DNA from: Beroe forskalii
Lineage: Eukaryota; Ctenophora; Nuda; Beroida; Beroidae
Direction: 5' to 3'
Assembly: GCA_011033025.1 (NCBI GenBank)
Contig: WFMF01000620.1
Coordinates: 24,466 to 88,465, forward strand
DNA length: 64,000 bases
In this document: piece by piece, positions 53,261-63,845 of the stretch
Layout: each line of letters starts with the position of its first letter
How positions within the stretch are numbered: position 1 is the stretch's first letter
Position numbers and translations under genes: made by a program
Notes under the pieces: generated by a model
Database searches by the model: none
Told to the model about the DNA's origin: nothing
What the model saw: only the letters and a program-made list of their open reading frames with translations

Positions 53261-54940
53261 CAACCTAGCCATCCAGTCAGAAGAAATAGACGGGGCAACG
53301 TCCGTCGACTTTCATGATCTGTTACCAATCCTATGCACATCAAGCTCAAGCTTGCTATTGATATATCTTACAAGTACTAGATGATAGATCCAACTCTTTG
53401 TGTACTCATCAGTTAAATGTGGCCTGTTTTAATTGAATTATGTTTTTAATCTTATTATACTATAGTATCAGTAAATCTTGATCTGTTTTAAATTATCTGA
53501 ATTATTTGCATTTTACGCACATGAATGTGATATGTAATGAGAATGTGATATTGTGGGTACCTCGACTAGAGGGTACATAATTCTACTGAAAAATATTGAT
53601 GAGGAGCTTGTTTGAATAGTTGAGTTGATGTTATATCAAGATTATTCCATTCCATCCATTCCATTACAACCGTTTTTATGGCTATTAGATGCTTCAATAC
53701 CTGTTATTCATTACTTATATTACAATTCAATAAATGTTAGACTGTTTAGTTTGAAATTTTTGTAGGATCTCTTAATCATTAAGTATATCAATGTACGACT
53801 ACTCCAATGAGGATCAAATCTACCCTGTGTCATCATTTGTGTTTAAGGGCATAAATACTGAATACCACCATGTAGGAACCATCTAGTAATTAATAGTAAT
53901 CTTGCTTAAAACACAAAATACTGACATGATTTCCTATCATAGAACAATATCTGTTCTTTGATCATTTAATTGCCCAGCAAGAGTGAATCATAATTTGCCT
54001 CAGATTCTGTACTTAATACCTACTTGTAACATTAAGCTACAGGGTTGAAGCATATCAGACACTCTTCTTTACACTATGAATATAGTCATTCTTGTGTTGA
54101 AGAGCCACAAGACTTTTCAACAGCTGATGTATCCTTGCTCCTCTAATATGAGTATATTGATATACCTTTATCAGAGTTTAGAAAGATCCAAACAGGGCTC
54201 AATGAAATCCAACAAATGATAAGGCATATGTGCAATGAAAGCTATGATTGTGGCGTACAAACATATGAATGTTTCATGAAACTGAAGGTTCTATAATTTC
54301 AGTTTAATTCAGGCTGGTGGTCACTGCACTTGACGGTGCTATACCCTGGTACCAGGGGGTGACTGCTGGGGGGCCTACCTCATAAAAAGCTCTCGCAATT
54401 TAAACACCCCGAAAGCTGAGGTAGGTATTGGACTGAAGAAGCCTGCACACCACTCATCTTGGTGTGACTCATTTGGATCCTGCTGCTCTCTACATTGCAT
54501 TACCTAAAGGGATCATGTTGGAGTTCAAGTACGGAGTTGGAGATAAGTCTTGCAGATTGATGTCTTGAAGAAAGTTTTCTTTTTAATTCAAATATCACCT
54601 CTAATTCCTTTTACAAACAAGAAATTGTTTGCACAAGGAATTTTGCTAAATGACTTGCCCATAACCCAGATTCCTTAGACTAGCTAAATCAGAGGACATG
54701 AAGTTTAATTAATGTATGTTATGTCATGTGAAGGGCTACAAACTCCTTTTAAATGTCACTAAGTACTGATATTTGTAACAGTAGTTATAAATTATGTTTA
54801 AAATTTCAATTCTTTTTTAATGGACTTTTCAGATATTATTGAGGTACTTGCTAAACAATTCTTGAACTAAAGTTACATATTTCCAATGATTTCTCTTTTT
54901 ATGAATTGAAACTGCTGAAAATAACTATTATGATGATTCT
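53261..54940. other. Intergenic or intronic, nothing recognised
   Basis: AT-rich with only short frames. A brief GC-richer part (54310-54500) has CTATACCCTGGTACCAGGGG, an imperfect palindrome, but no gene signal. Confidence 0.5.
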
Positions 54941-54951
54941 TAGGATGAGTA

Positions 54952-57641
54952 ATGTATTTGTTGAAAGCCAAGAAACGTGTGACTCAGGACACTTCTCCTA
55001 CTGATGGGGTACTTCCTCCCAATAATGAACGCTACAAGAACAGGCAACCTCAGATTGACACCAATGGAAAACTACCTGGCATTATCAAGCATTGCAAGGT
55101 AGATACATGCTCCTATATTATGACCAGCTTAATTACTGACCTTTTAATGGACTTTTCAGATATTGGCCACAACTGGCCTGATGAACATAACCTACCTACT
55201 GAAACATTGTCCATAAAACAACAGACTTCTAATAACAAGTACAATATCCTACTAAAACTTTCCCTACCTTGTCAAAATTTTAGGTAAGTAATTAAATTAT
55301 GAAATTTATTAAATTTGATGAATTCCAAACCCTTTACTTTAAGATTTATCTGAGTATAAGAAATTGTGTTGGTATAACTATTTAAGTATTTAAGGGTAAA
55401 GTTATGTCTTCATCCATCTTTGTGTGTGCGCGTGTTATTGTATATTTTGGAGATCAATAAAATATTTTGTTTACTTAAATATTTTGTTTACTTTAAAGAT
55501 CTGATCATTGTGCACAGATCATTGTGAAAACCTGATTGGTTATTTTATGTTAATTACAGTTATCAACTTTATATTCACATAACTGAAACACCACTTCATG
55601 TTAGTTTTAAAACATATTCCAATTTTTTATTTCAATCCATCATGTCGATGGAGTGAGTTGCATTCAGTTTTCGTAAGTATTAAATCTGTTTGAATCTGAA
55701 ATTTAATGATATGCACTTTTATTTCTACAATCGCAATTTACCAATCATAGCATCCTATGCATGGACTTGATGTTAGATTTAGTGACATGCATTGTTGTAT
55801 ATTATATTTATAACATAGTTATATGATATTATATACTGAGTGTGGACAATGGGACTATCCAAGTTGCTCTTCACTGCCTTTGACCTTCCGAAAATTCTCT
55901 CTTTTTTGTGGATTTGCACACAAAACTTATGTAGCAACTTTCTACTTAGCCACTAGTACTTCAAAGGAAATATGTTTAAGTTTGAATTGTTTAGTAAAAT
56001 GCTAGAATCTAAATCGAGAAATTATGCTTCTAGATGAAGATTATAAAATTTAGATCAAGAATTTTGCTCCTACCAACATTATGTTAGAATTCATTTAAAC
56101 TAACATTTTTCAGTACATTGGTACATTCAAAGTAAGGAACGGGTTGAGCAGTGAGGCAAGGGCGAGTGCTATAAAACAACACCTAGCTCCTCTTGTGGTG
56201 AGTAACTATTGCACAGAATTTGATTGTTTTGAATTGGTATAGTATTGATTTAGAAGAGTATAATATAGTTATTTTTAACTGTTTAATGTTTGTATAGTGC
56301 AAATAATACTTAACACTCGTCCACCAGACAGAAGGGTCTGGAAGTTGCAGTTTATACTTTTATAATCAGTTGGTCAAAGAAAAGTAAAGAATTTGAATCA
56401 TTAATTTTTTGCTGTCGCTATGATTGCGTTATCAATAGATTAAATAAGGTTCGGGTGGGTTACCAACATTGCCTTAAATTAGTGACATCAATGCCATGTT
56501 ATAATTTATTATCATAAATGCTTAGCCAATCCCAAGATAATTTATATTCATCCATCTCATTGAAATTCAGCATGATATGATGAATTAAACAGCTCTATAT
56601 AGTAATATATCCTCTTGCTTGCAACACATATAATACTTTCATGCCACTCAAATTCCCGACATATTTGTCCCCTTTACTTCCATGTGACATGTAGAAATGC
56701 ATATCTTCATAACATATGTTTTTAGTCATGTGCTGTAATATATTCCCATCTAAAATACTCCAGTTCTAATATTTGCTTCACGGATAATAACCTGATGATG
56801 ATGTACCTTAGTGGTAGAAATTAAGAAGTGTATTTATTAAGGACGTACTAATTAAGAAGTGTACTAATTAAGGCAGTAAAATTTCTCCAAAAATCAGGCA
56901 AATCAGGACTAAATTAGTAAATTTTACGTCGTTTCACCAATTTTCAGCCAAAAATACCGATATGAAAACAAGAAGAGGGCAGATTTTTTCCATTGAATTC
57001 AATCTATTTGGAATCTATGAAATAGAAAAAAGTAAAACTAGGCGTTCTAGAGAAACAGATTATCAAACGGGTCAATGTTGTCTGACGTCGTCAGACCCAT
57101 AATTAATTCAAGTCGTGCGAGTCGTGGCGCGCGCCTGAGGGGGTCAGGCAACGCCTGACAAGGTCAATGAGCATCCTAGAGTCAACACCATGTTCTTTGC
57201 AACGTTTCACTGGAAGATGTGAAGGAAGACGAAGGAGCTGAAGAAATGCCTATAATTTTTTCGAGTGATAATTGTTTATCATATCAAATTTGATTTTGTC
57301 TGCACTGATGCTTTCGCTGAAAAATTCTGAACCTGTATTGAGAGAAAATAGAATGCTTAATATTGTAGTGAATGAAAAGATAGGTATAAATGTATAAATA
57401 TTTACTTTAACAAAATTTTCTAAAATTTTGGTATCGTACAAATTACGGTAGGTAGAAATTAAGATTTGTAGAATTTAAGGAGTGTACTATTTAAGGTAGT
57501 AAAATCGCTTACTGCCTTAAATAGTACACTTCTTAATTTCTACCACTAAGGTATATCTTGATTCCTGTCAATCTGCAGGCTCTGCCCTTGAACATCATCA
57601 CCGCGAACTCTAACCACGATCTAAAGTATCCCACAAATTAG
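54952..57641 (+). CDS. Small three-exon gene, 97 residues predicted, unrecognised
   Basis: Exons 54952-55098 (49 codons), 56114-56197 (28 codons) and 57579-57641 (20 codons plus TAG) join in phase 0 throughout. Splice signals: AAG|GTAGAT, CATTTTTCAG|TAC, GTG|GTGAGT and AATCTGCAG|GCT. The protein is basic and proline/asparagine-rich at first (A-K-K-R-V-T-Q-D-T-S-P-T-D-G), then K-L-P-G-I-I-K-H-C-K, Y-I-G-T-F-K-V-R-N-G-L-S-S-E-A-R-A-S-A-I-K-Q-H-L and L-N-I-I-T-A-N-S-N-H-D-L-K-Y-P. No membrane segment or known motif. An in-frame TGA six bases upstream of the ATG means either a start here or an exon boundary inside; upstream exons remain possible. Family unknown to me. Confidence 0.5.
56806..57551. 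mobile_element. 746-bp TA-flanked inverted-repeat element
   Basis: CCTTAGTGGTAGAAATTAAG at the left and the same on the opposite strand at the right (CTTAATTTCTACCACTAAGG) form termini flanked by TA at 56804-56805 and 57552-57553, typical of Tc1/mariner targets. ACTAATTAAGG / CCTTAAATAGTACACTTC sub-repeats follow inward. No transposase frame. It occupies much of the last intron of the small gene and ends 27 bp before the exon 3 acceptor. Confidence 0.8.
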
Positions 57642-57663
57642 AAAATAACCAGTAAGATCCGCC

Positions 57664-57900
57664 AGCCAATCGCATGCCTGTTTTCAAGTCACATGACTAC
57701 CGCCAGCCAATGGGAAGCGTTTTCGGAGGTATGCAACGTGCGGAGGGAACTACAGACAGATGATTGGTTTAGAGATATATTTTGTAAGGTGTGGTAAATT
57801 GGGACCCCCTGGTCGGGAGGTTTGAATCTGTTGCTGTCTTGCCGGAGCTGTGATTGGCTGAAATGTGTCACGTGATTCTAATTCAGCAGTTCTGATTGGG
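57664..57900. promoter_or_regulatory. Promoter-like cluster: five CCAAT boxes and an E-box
   Basis: CCAAT at 57666-57670 and 57707-57711; ATTGG (CCAAT on the other strand) at 57763-57767, 57853-57857 and 57895-57899. All have NF-Y-like flanks (CAGCCAATCGC, CAGCCAATGGG, AACCAATCA, AGCCAATCA, ACCCAATCA). CACGTG lies at 57869-57874 within GTCACGTGAT, plus GTCACATGAC at 57688-57697. Such clusters mark CpG-poor animal promoters. Direction is unclear: the nearest plus-strand gene ends at 57641 and no start is seen on either side. Confidence 0.5.
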
Positions 57901-57974
57901 TAACACTGATATCTCGTGGGTGGAAGTGGGGTTAAAGTGTAAATTTGGGCTAGTTTCATTGACAATAGATAGAT

Positions 57975-58670
57975 TAGTCTGCTAATGAATAATGATGTCC
58001 TACTGGGTGCCGATAATATAGTTAGATTAATGAGGTCCCGTCAATTGAAAGTTCAAGATAGACCACATCATGTTCGTTGCCGTCAAGGATGCTCTGGATT
58101 ACTGAGTCGATGTGTTTGATTAGTGCCTATGGCAATTTATACATATTTCACAGAACCCGAACAATCTATAGGTACTCAGTAGGATGTATAAATAAAACCC
58201 TCACCTTTTTCGATCTTTCGGTGATTGTGGTTCCGAGCTCAATCAATTCCTTGTGAGCTTGTGATACCATATTTTCCGGGTTAAATCGGCAGTTGCTCAG
58301 TCAGTCATCTGAAAAATTGGGTGTTACAAATTGGTAATTACCAAATGGGGCATGATTACGAAGAAAGGTAGAAAGAAAGCCAGTTACCAGTCGTATATTA
58401 ACATTTTTCATGGATTCTAGCAGGAAGTAAAACGTAACGCCTTCCCTCAGACAACCTTGAAAAAGCATAATGAAGCTTCCCATTGTCCCATACTCACACC
58501 TGCTCAATATAATTTCTCATTTTAAGTACTTTAATTAAAGTGTCCTATTTGTATTCAATACTTGTGTTTTGAGTCATCATTCCAAATTTCTGACTAAAAA
58601 CCGCTTTCATTTTGCGGTAAAAATTGCATGAAGACAGAATACGTACTACACACGTAGTGTGATGTACAGG
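57975..58670. other. Intergenic, nothing recognised
   Basis: Short frames only. AATAAA at 58191-58196 could serve as a poly(A) signal for a transcript of the 57641 gene, but is 550 bp beyond its stop. Confidence 0.4.
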
Positions 58671-58680
58671 TATGCAATGC

Positions 58681-58744
58681 ACGTAACGGTGTCAGAGACA
58701 CATAGGTTGTTATCTGACGTAGTGGTGTCAGAGACACACATAGT
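58681..58744. repeat. 34-bp minisatellite, left remnant
   Basis: Copies of GTTATCTGACGTAGTGGTGT followed by CAGAGACACATA. The same array resumes at 61437, so the LINE between was inserted into it. Confidence 0.8.
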
Positions 58745-59463
58745 AATTTTCAAGTAATTTTCAAGTAATTTTCAAATATAATTTGTAACAAATGCATTGT
58801 TATTCAAATCATACACACTCAGAAGTATGTTAATGGGTGTTGAGTAGGTGATGCGATGATAAGTTGAGCGTGATTCAGATGTTAATTGAGCCTAGGATAT
58901 CAAGGTGATTAGTGGTTCATAGGAAGGCGTGAGCAGTGAGTGACAAAGATGAAGTGCCTGAGTCACTGTGCTGAAACAGAGAAAGGGGCGAAGCAAGGGG
59001 GAGAGCAATAGTGAGAAAGGGAGTTGGGGTGGGGTGGGTTGGGGTAAGGACTAGGGGATAGAACACCTGAAATCAAACAGAGGTCAACGTAGTGTGGCGG
59101 GAAGTGAGGCAGGATGGTGAAGAGGGTGCTGAGAAGCAAGGGGCGAAGAGCAAGCAGAAAGAACTCGAAAGATGAGAAAGAGATAGGAACGATGATGTCC
59201 CCCAGCCTACGCATGCCCCACGCATGGGACACAAGCCCAACGGTACGTAGCCAGGCGAGTGTCGGAGAGGCACCTACTTCCCACACATATGTAGTAGGTG
59301 GCTGGATCACTACCAGCGCAAGTCGGAAACACCCCCTCTTTTCCACTCAGCCATCTGGGATCCAAACTGAGTGGGACACTTAGACAACACCATTACCTAG
59401 AAGGAGAAAGAAGTGGAAAGCAGGAAGTGAGTGAAGGGGAGGAAGGTTGACAAGGCTCACTGA

Positions 59464-60270
59464 CTAGGTATTGATCTTATTACCTGTCTTCTTGCACTTG
59501 AGGGACATTTTATACATACACTTGATAGCTCTAGTCACTATCTGTATGTGCTTCGAGAGTTGTTCCTCGGTGAGAGCGTGATTTTCGTCTGAATTGGGAG
59601 TTATCTTCCCAATGCCGACGCTGTCAAGGGATAGATCTTTGTTGCAGTGTAGCTCCTGCAGCAGGGATAACATTCTTCTTCTGTGAGACTCGCCAACTGG
59701 ACAGTCTGAAAGAAGGTGTGATTCATCTTCGATGATACTCCTAACAGGTGCACAGAAGTCACATGATCTTTCTTCTCTGGGTATGTTAGAATGCCTGCCA
59801 GTTTCAATATTGAGCTTATGTGCACTACATCGTATCCTTGATGACATTTTTCTATCCTCAAATGATCGAGCGTGGTCAAGATATGGCTCCCAGGTGATAG
59901 ACGTCTTGAGCTTACTATAAAATGAAAGTCTGCTTGATTGATCGATGGTGAACTTCCAAGATTGAGTGAGATACTCCTTAAGTTGTTTCTCAAATTTTTG
60001 TGGGGGAGTGGCATCAGCAAGAAGACGTGAATTGATAACATCATCAGAGTTTTGATTGAAGTGATAACCATCTTCAGTTCCGAGGTTCAGCATGATGGAC
60101 TTGATGTTCGCAAACCAGGGTAAATCCAGGTAGATTTGTTCGTCCATGGCTGCCCTGACAAAGTTCGATGTATCAAGCTTCACTACTCTCTGGAAGAATT
60201 TGACGCACAGTTTCAGGCAACTGATGATAAGTGGGAAGTTACCTGTCTCACCCCAGGCTGTACAGTTCGG
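59464..60270 (-). pseudogene. LINE copy 2: ORF2 C-terminal part
   Basis: Matches the end of copy 1 ORF2 but keeps the frame across the zinc knuckle: [36 protein letters not shown] (a C-x-x-C...H...C pattern). The open frame extends beyond 60270 only through the inversion junction, so its first ~28 residues are not LINE ORF2. The A-D-D catalytic motif is absent. Confidence 0.85.
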
Positions 60271-60288
60271 TAGAAGTGCTTGGCGGCA

Positions 60289-60481
60289 AACCTCTTCCTC
60301 TTCCGAGTTCTGGAGCAGGGTTGAGCAGAACCACAACAACAACTTTTTTGCCAACGGCAGCGGTCATCCCTATCACTATATGTTTAGAGATGGTACTACT
60401 CACCTCAATCAGAGAGGCACCAAAGTCATCATGGGCAACTTTAGAACTAGCCTTCATCGAGCATTTCCTCTGAACTCTTAG
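60289..60481 (+). pseudogene. LINE copy 2: ORF1 C-terminal end, esterase-like
   Basis: Frame ending in TAG with F-R-D-G-T-T-H-L-N-Q-R-G-T-K-V-I-M-G-N-F. D-G-x-x-H-L-N-x-x-G is the D-x-x-H block that ends SGNH/GDSL hydrolases, a domain known in ORF1 of some CR1/L2-type LINEs. The Ser-containing N-terminal part is not in this copy. This part of the element is missing from copy 1. Confidence 0.55.
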
Positions 60482-60542
60482 CTTCTTTACTTTCTCATCC
60501 TCTCTCTCTTTCTCACACTCTCTCTCTCCTGTCTAGTGCTCT

Positions 60543-61436
60543 ATGGACTATGTTAATTCCATTGTCTCCTGGAACATCGCCAATGCCTCCAGCATTCTTG
60601 GACCGAAGTCAGAAGATCCTGAATTCGCAAAGACAATTTCTTCACACAAAATCATCTGCCTTCAAGAGACTGTCACTGAAGTAACTCTAAATGGGTTCAA
60701 ATCCTACAACAATCTCCGAAAAGTTGGCAACGGCGGTGGTGTTACCACTCTGATTCACAGAGATCTCATAAATCACTGCGAGGAGATCGATTCTGAGGAG
60801 CTGATGAAAGGAATTTCAGCAAACATTTCAGTTATCAAGCTTTCTGATTCAAAATAATGTACTGGTTGCTACATTGTCAACTGCTACGTTCTCCCCTCCA
60901 ACAGTGTCATGAAAGGCAAAAAAAGCACAACTCTGCCTCAACTTTGACGCTCTCAACGCAATCATTGGCAAGTTGAATGATGGCTCTGGTAACGAGATTC
61001 TTCTTTGTGGCGACCTGAATGCCCGGATTGGTGATGCTGGCGGCTACGATCAGCCTGTTACAAACAGAGCCTGTTTCATTTCTGACACTGAACTAGATGT
61101 CATCAACGACTCTAGTATCCATCCTATGTCACCAATCTCTACACTCCCAGAAACAGCAAGGACAAGTTTACCAATAATCACAAAGGTCACCTCTTAGACC
61201 TTGTTGGGTCACAGAATCTCTTGGTTTTGAATGGTCGCACTATCGGGGACTCTTCAGGCAATTACACCTGTTTCAAATGGAATGGCAACAGCGTCATTGA
61301 CTTCTTCATCAGCTCCACCAGTTTCACTCACAGGGTCAAGTTTCTCCATGTTGTTTCTGACCATAGTCCTGTCATTCTTCAACTCTGGAGCAAGACCCCT
61401 CCCAAGGCACCCTCGAAGGGGCCTGCGCCTAACCAT
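60543..61436 (+). pseudogene. LINE copy 2: ORF2 endonuclease domain, frameshifted
   Basis: ATG at 60543, then V-S-W-N-I-A-N-A-S and I-I-C-L-Q-E-T-V (catalytic Asn and Glu). A stop is at 60857. A later frame has L-L-C-G-D-L-N-A-R-I-G (Asp/Asn motif), then F-F-I-S-S and V-S-D-H-S-P-V. All main APE endonuclease motifs are present, spread over three frames. Compared with copy 1 a six-residue stretch before S-D-H is missing. It ends abruptly at the minisatellite. Confidence 0.85.
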
Positions 61437-61600
61437 ACCGTTATGTGACGTAGTGGTGTCAGAGACATAGGTCGTTGTCTGACGTAGTGGTGTCAGAGAC
61501 ACATACTGTTATCTGACGTAGTGGTGTCAGAGACCCACATACCGTTATCTGCTGTAGTGGTGTCAGAGACACATACCGTTATCTGACGTAATGATGTCTG
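61437..61600. repeat. 34-bp minisatellite, right part
   Basis: Four to five copies of TTATCTGACGTAGTGGTGTC AGAGACACATACCG-type units of 34-36 bp, ending in a decayed copy. Confidence 0.85.
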
Positions 61601-61800
61601 AAGTTGTGATGTCCATAATTCCTTAATTCGTAGTGTCGTAAATGGAGTCAGATGCTACCTTTATAAGGAGCCAAGTGTCGTTACTTCTGGAATACGAAGG
61701 AAATAAATAAAAGTACTCATTTTAAAAGTGCAATCCATGTTAAATGTGCCGCTCGGTAAATGCTCTATCCGGTAAATGCACACTCCCAAATAACGTGATC

Positions 61801-61920
61801 CAAGGAATTTTCAAATATAATTTATAACAAAGGCATTGTTATACAAATATCACACACTGGCTCAGTATGTTAATGGGGATGAAGTGGTGATAATGATGAG
61901 CGTGTGATAAGATGATAAAT
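61801..61920 (-). mobile_element. Diverged LINE 3'-end fragment
   Basis: AATTTTCAAATATAATTTAT, AACAAAGGCATTGTTAT and CAGTATGTTAATGGG resemble the 3' terminal part of the LINE copies (58755-58850, 16800-16890) with many changes. A third, older insertion of the family, 3' end only. Confidence 0.65.
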
Positions 61921-62343
61921 ACAGGAGTGGGGTGAAGCAAGTGACAGGACCAGTGTGATATGTACACATTCCACTTGCATTTAAAAGAATGTACAGGGTG
62001 ACTGGTGAGGGTATATATAGTATTTCAGTGATAATGATTCAGAATGCAGCCGGTGGCTGTTGCAACCCTTTTTCAGTAAAACGGAAAACTTCAAAAAATT
62101 AAATTTTCCACCAACACACTTGCTCACTTTTCTGACTTGTTAATTTTCTAGGAATTTTGGATTTTCCACCTCTCCATTTCTGAGTGTCGCATGTACTGGC
62201 AGCATGCAAAATATGCAGAATAAAGTCATCAATTCGCCATCACTAATTCGTGGTAATTTTCCACTTCCAACCGTTTTATAATGACTGCTATTTCATATGT
62301 TATACATAGAGCTCTTAGCTAAATATGGTAGTGTTGCGAAATG

Positions 62344-63062
62344 GGTCATATGAAAATATACCAATGACCCCCTACTGACCCCTTGCTGACCCCCTACTGA
62401 CCCCCTGCTGACCCCCCTGAACCCCTGCTGACCCCCTACTGACCCCTGGAATTTACTGACCCCCCTGGAACCCCTACTGACTACTTTCTGATCATTGTTT
62501 CAATTCTTATCATGAGTGATTTTTAACATCTAAAAGCACTTTGAATTTCACTTTGCATTATCATTACGCTTGACATGTTATTTATTTCAGTTATGGCAAA
62601 CATGACTAACACAACTAATATAGCTAAAATACTAACATAGCATACTTAACATATTGTAGGGTGTCTTTATGGTATTTTGGTGTGTCGAGTGTGCATCGGT
62701 CGACTGGTCACAATTTGCCTTATCACTTTGTGATAAGGCAAAGTGAAATTTAAAGTGCTTTTAGATGTTAAAAATCACTCATGATAAGAATTGAAACAAT
62801 GATCAGAAAGTGGTCAGTAAGGGTTCACCAGGGGGTCAGTAAGGGTTCACCAGGGGGTCAGGGGGGGTCAGCAGGGGTTCAGTAGGGGGTCAGCTGAAGG
62901 GGTCAGTAGGGGGTCAGGGGGGTCAGTAGGGGTTCACTAGGGGTCAGCAGGGGTTCTGGGGGTCAGTAGGGTTCAGCAGGGGTTCAGTAGGGGGTCAGCA
63001 GGGGGTCAGTAGGGGGTCAGCAGGGGGTCAGTAGGGGGTCATTGGTATACTTTCATACGACC
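62344..63062. mobile_element. Second minisatellite-armed element with perfect 8-bp TSD
   Basis: Termini GGTCATATGAAAATATACC and, on the other strand at the right, GGTCGTATGAAAGTATACC. GCGAAATG lies directly outside both ends (62336-62343 and 63063-63070). The arms are built of ACTGACCCCCT-type units on the left and their inverted form AGGGGGTCAGT on the right. Inside lie inverted single-copy parts, for example TCATGAGTGATTTTTAACAT matched near 62765. A ~150-bp unpaired centre remains. No transposase. Confidence 0.85.
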
Positions 63063-63084
63063 GCGAAATGTACGTTGATACTAA

Positions 63085-63845
63085 AAGGTGGAACCACCCG
63101 AAACCACCCGAAACCACCTGAAACCAACCATGCCGAAACCACCCCGAAACCACCCAACATAACTCCTGAAACCACCCGAAACCACCCGAAACCATCGAAA
63201 CCACCTGAAACCATCCGAACCACTCGAAATCAACCTTTCCGAAACTGTTTCAACCCACCCAACCCAGCCAACGGTGGGTTGGGTGGTTTCGGGTGGTTTC
63301 AAGGTGGTTTCAGTCACCTACATTTAAGTAAAATTTTGGGTCGTTTCGCTGGTTTCGCTGAATTTCGGGATGGTTTCGAAATTTTAGCATAAATTGGGGA
63401 ACTTAAAACACCGAAAACCACCTGAAACCACCCGAAACTACCTGAAACCATTTTGAAACCACCCAAAATTCACATTTTGGGTTTTGGTTCGGTGGTTGGG
63501 TCGTGTTCGGCAGTTCAACAAAGGTAAAATTTTTGGCTCGTTTCAAAATTTTTTGCATAAATTGGGAATTTAACCACCAAAATGACCAAAACGACCCAAC
63601 CCACCTGAAACTATCCAAAATCCATATTCTGGGTGGGTTCGGGTGGTTTCAGGTAGTTCAAATTTAAGTAAAATTTTGGTTCGTTTTGTGCTAGTTTCGA
63701 AATTTTTGCGTAAATTGGGGTATTCGAAACCACCTGAAACCAGCCGATTCCACAAAATATGAATTATGCACTTTGTGCTGTTTCGTATGGTTTCGAAACA
63801 GCCCGAAACAACCCAAAACAATCCGAAACCACCCAAACGATGAAT
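63085..63845. repeat. GAAACCACC simple repeat block with inverted segments
   Basis: Repeats of CCGAAACCAC alternate with inverted GGTGGTTTCGG runs at about 63085-63225, 63270-63315, 63410-63470 and 63590-63655. Three AAATTT(A/T)GG-rich spacers (TAAGTAAAATTTTGG, CATAAATTGGGG) repeat about every 200-250 bp. The long frames on both strands come from the repeat. 63850-64000 shows nothing recognisable. Confidence 0.8.

Larger units (their letters stand above)
58745..61436. mobile_element. LINE copy 2, internally inverted (twin-priming structure)
   Basis: 58745-60270 is minus-oriented and nearly identical to 16786-18320 of copy 1 (3' tail, 3' untranslated part, end of ORF2). At 60271 the homology stops. 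About 17 bases (AGAAGTGCTTGGCGGCA, 60272-60288) match copy 1 at ~19118, still in minus sense. From 60289 to 61436 the sequence is plus-oriented and carries the end of ORF1 and the endonuclease. An inverted upstream piece joined by its 5' end to the sense 3' piece is what twin-primed target-site reverse transcription produces. Confidence 0.85.

Noticed and set aside
55099-55287. Unspliced continuation of the small gene's first exon to 55287, ending at a GTAAGT donor
   Set aside because: It would leave phase 2 and not join exon 2 at 56114; the GTAGAT donor at 55099 keeps phase 0. An alternative exon remains possible.
63042-63836. Several 70-116-codon ORFs on both strands
   Set aside because: Translations of GAAACCACC/GGTGGTTTC repeats.
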